From Cognatundibacterium rugosum (lineage in GTDB: Bacteria > Pseudomonadota > Gammaproteobacteria > Burkholderiales > Burkholderiaceae_D): 53,279 bases of DNA. A model generated the notes under the pieces. The model had not been told where the DNA came from. It saw only the letters and a program-made list of their open reading frames with translations, and ran no database searches. The stretch covers positions 1-53,279 of the forward strand of contig NZ_JACOGG010000019.1 of assembly GCF_014284365.1 (NCBI RefSeq). Direction: 5' to 3'. Below are positions 53,093 to 53,279 of this stretch, piece after piece. How positions within the stretch are numbered: position 1 is the stretch's first letter; each line of letters opens with the position of its first letter. The position numbers and the translations under genes were made by a program.

Positions 53093-53120
53093 AGGTGTCC
53101 ACTTATGGAGGTGGACACCT
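53093..53120 (+). promoter_or_regulatory. Hairpin holding the tnpA ribosome site in its loop
   Basis: AGGTGTCCA (53093-53101) and TGGACACCT (53112-53120) form a perfect 9-bp stem. The loop contains GGAGG (53107-53111), and the ATG follows the stem directly. A hairpin of this kind could limit translation of the transposase accessory protein. Confidence 0.75.
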
Positions 53121-53279
53121 ATGCAAGAGAATTGGAATGAGTCAGCGTTGCACCTGATCGTTACCGGCACCCGACGTGATGGCCGGCGGCGCTATGACCG
53201 GCAATCGAAACAAGCTCTGGTCAAGGCGTGCCTGCAGCCTGGCGTATCGTTGGCGGGCATGGCACTCAAACACGGCGTG
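53121..53279 (+). CDS. tnpA: IS66 accessory protein TnpA (partial)
   Basis: The first 53 codons are in the window. The segment YDRQSKQALVKACLQPGVSLAGMALKHGV is a helix-turn-helix-like beginning typical of IS66 TnpA proteins (variants of F...VV...L.PG.SVA..A..HGVN). TnpA is required for transposition together with TnpB and TnpC. The gene continues beyond the window end. Confidence 0.85.
   Translation, partial: MQENWNESALHLIVTGTRRDGRRRYDRQSKQALVKACLQPGVSLAGMALKHGV

Larger units (their letters stand above)
53041..53279 (+). mobile_element. IS66-family element, left end (partial)
   Basis: gtaagcgcgaatttccccgc at 53041-53060 has the GTAAGCG start typical of IS66 inverted repeats, followed by the TnpA gene. 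The element continues past the window. It lies in an LPD7-type gene fragment. The same element family occupies the other end of the window, in the same orientation. Confidence 0.75.

Overview
The window looks like a chromosomal segment of a betaproteobacterium, most likely an Oxalobacteraceae-type member of the Burkholderiales. The evidence is moderate G+C in the core genes, the gene order of the cobalamin cluster and the style of the secreted proteins. This assignment is inference, because no rRNA or marker gene is present. Both ends of the window lie inside IS66-family elements: the tnpC tail at 1-60 and the left end plus tnpA at 53041-53279.

Region 1 (1-3.2 kb) is the proximal part of a chromosomal integron. 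intI (2124-3104, +) has a near-perfect LexA box over its -10 hexamer. On the other side of attI, three cassettes are read on the minus strand, with two clear attC sites; the third cassette is cut off by the IS66 element. One cassette encodes a HEPN-like protein with zinc-ribbon cysteines.

Region 2 (3.5-20.1 kb) is core metabolism: an IclR regulator, dgkA, and a nearly continuous cobalamin uptake, salvage and late-synthesis cluster. It holds cobT, cobS, cobC, a PilZ gene, a B12 riboswitch, btuB, btuC, btuD, cobO, cobB, cobU, cbiB, a threonine-phosphate decarboxylase, btuF, a second BtuF-like gene without a signal peptide, and cobQ. No corrin-ring genes are present in the window.

Region 3 (20.2-27.5 kb) is a striking three-gene operon. 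A 1935-residue lipoprotein joins a complete galactose-oxidase-type copper-radical domain to discoidin (F5/8C) domains, a PKD domain, a YVTN-like beta-propeller and a c-type cytochrome region with two CxxCH motifs. A small c-type cytochrome and a Sco-type copper chaperone follow with overlapping starts. The set suggests a surface copper oxidase that passes electrons to hemes.

Region 4 (27.5-38.2 kb) holds a Sel1-repeat protein, an MscS channel, a DUF4272-like protein, a small membrane protein and a chaperone-usher fimbrial operon (subunits, chaperone, usher, tip adhesin) ending in a strong terminator.

Region 5 (38.2-53.3 kb) is an A+T-rich accessory island. It begins exactly with a 20-nt sequence matching the 3' end of a tRNA-Ser, just after the fimbrial terminator, which suggests a tRNA-integrated element. 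It carries ArdA-like antirestriction, two 330-bp direct repeats plus a 170-bp partial copy, an M48 peptidase, a GHKL-ATPase/PD-(D/E)XK protein, a small zinc-binding protein with an XRE regulator, a membrane zinc-ribbon protein, a lipoprotein, a Kiwa-like pair, a dual-OB/DUF488/DUF4326 operon and an LPD7-type conjugation-protein remnant interrupted by IS66. The dual-OB/DUF488/DUF4326 operon and the galactose-oxidase/cytochrome operon are the best candidates for undescribed systems.
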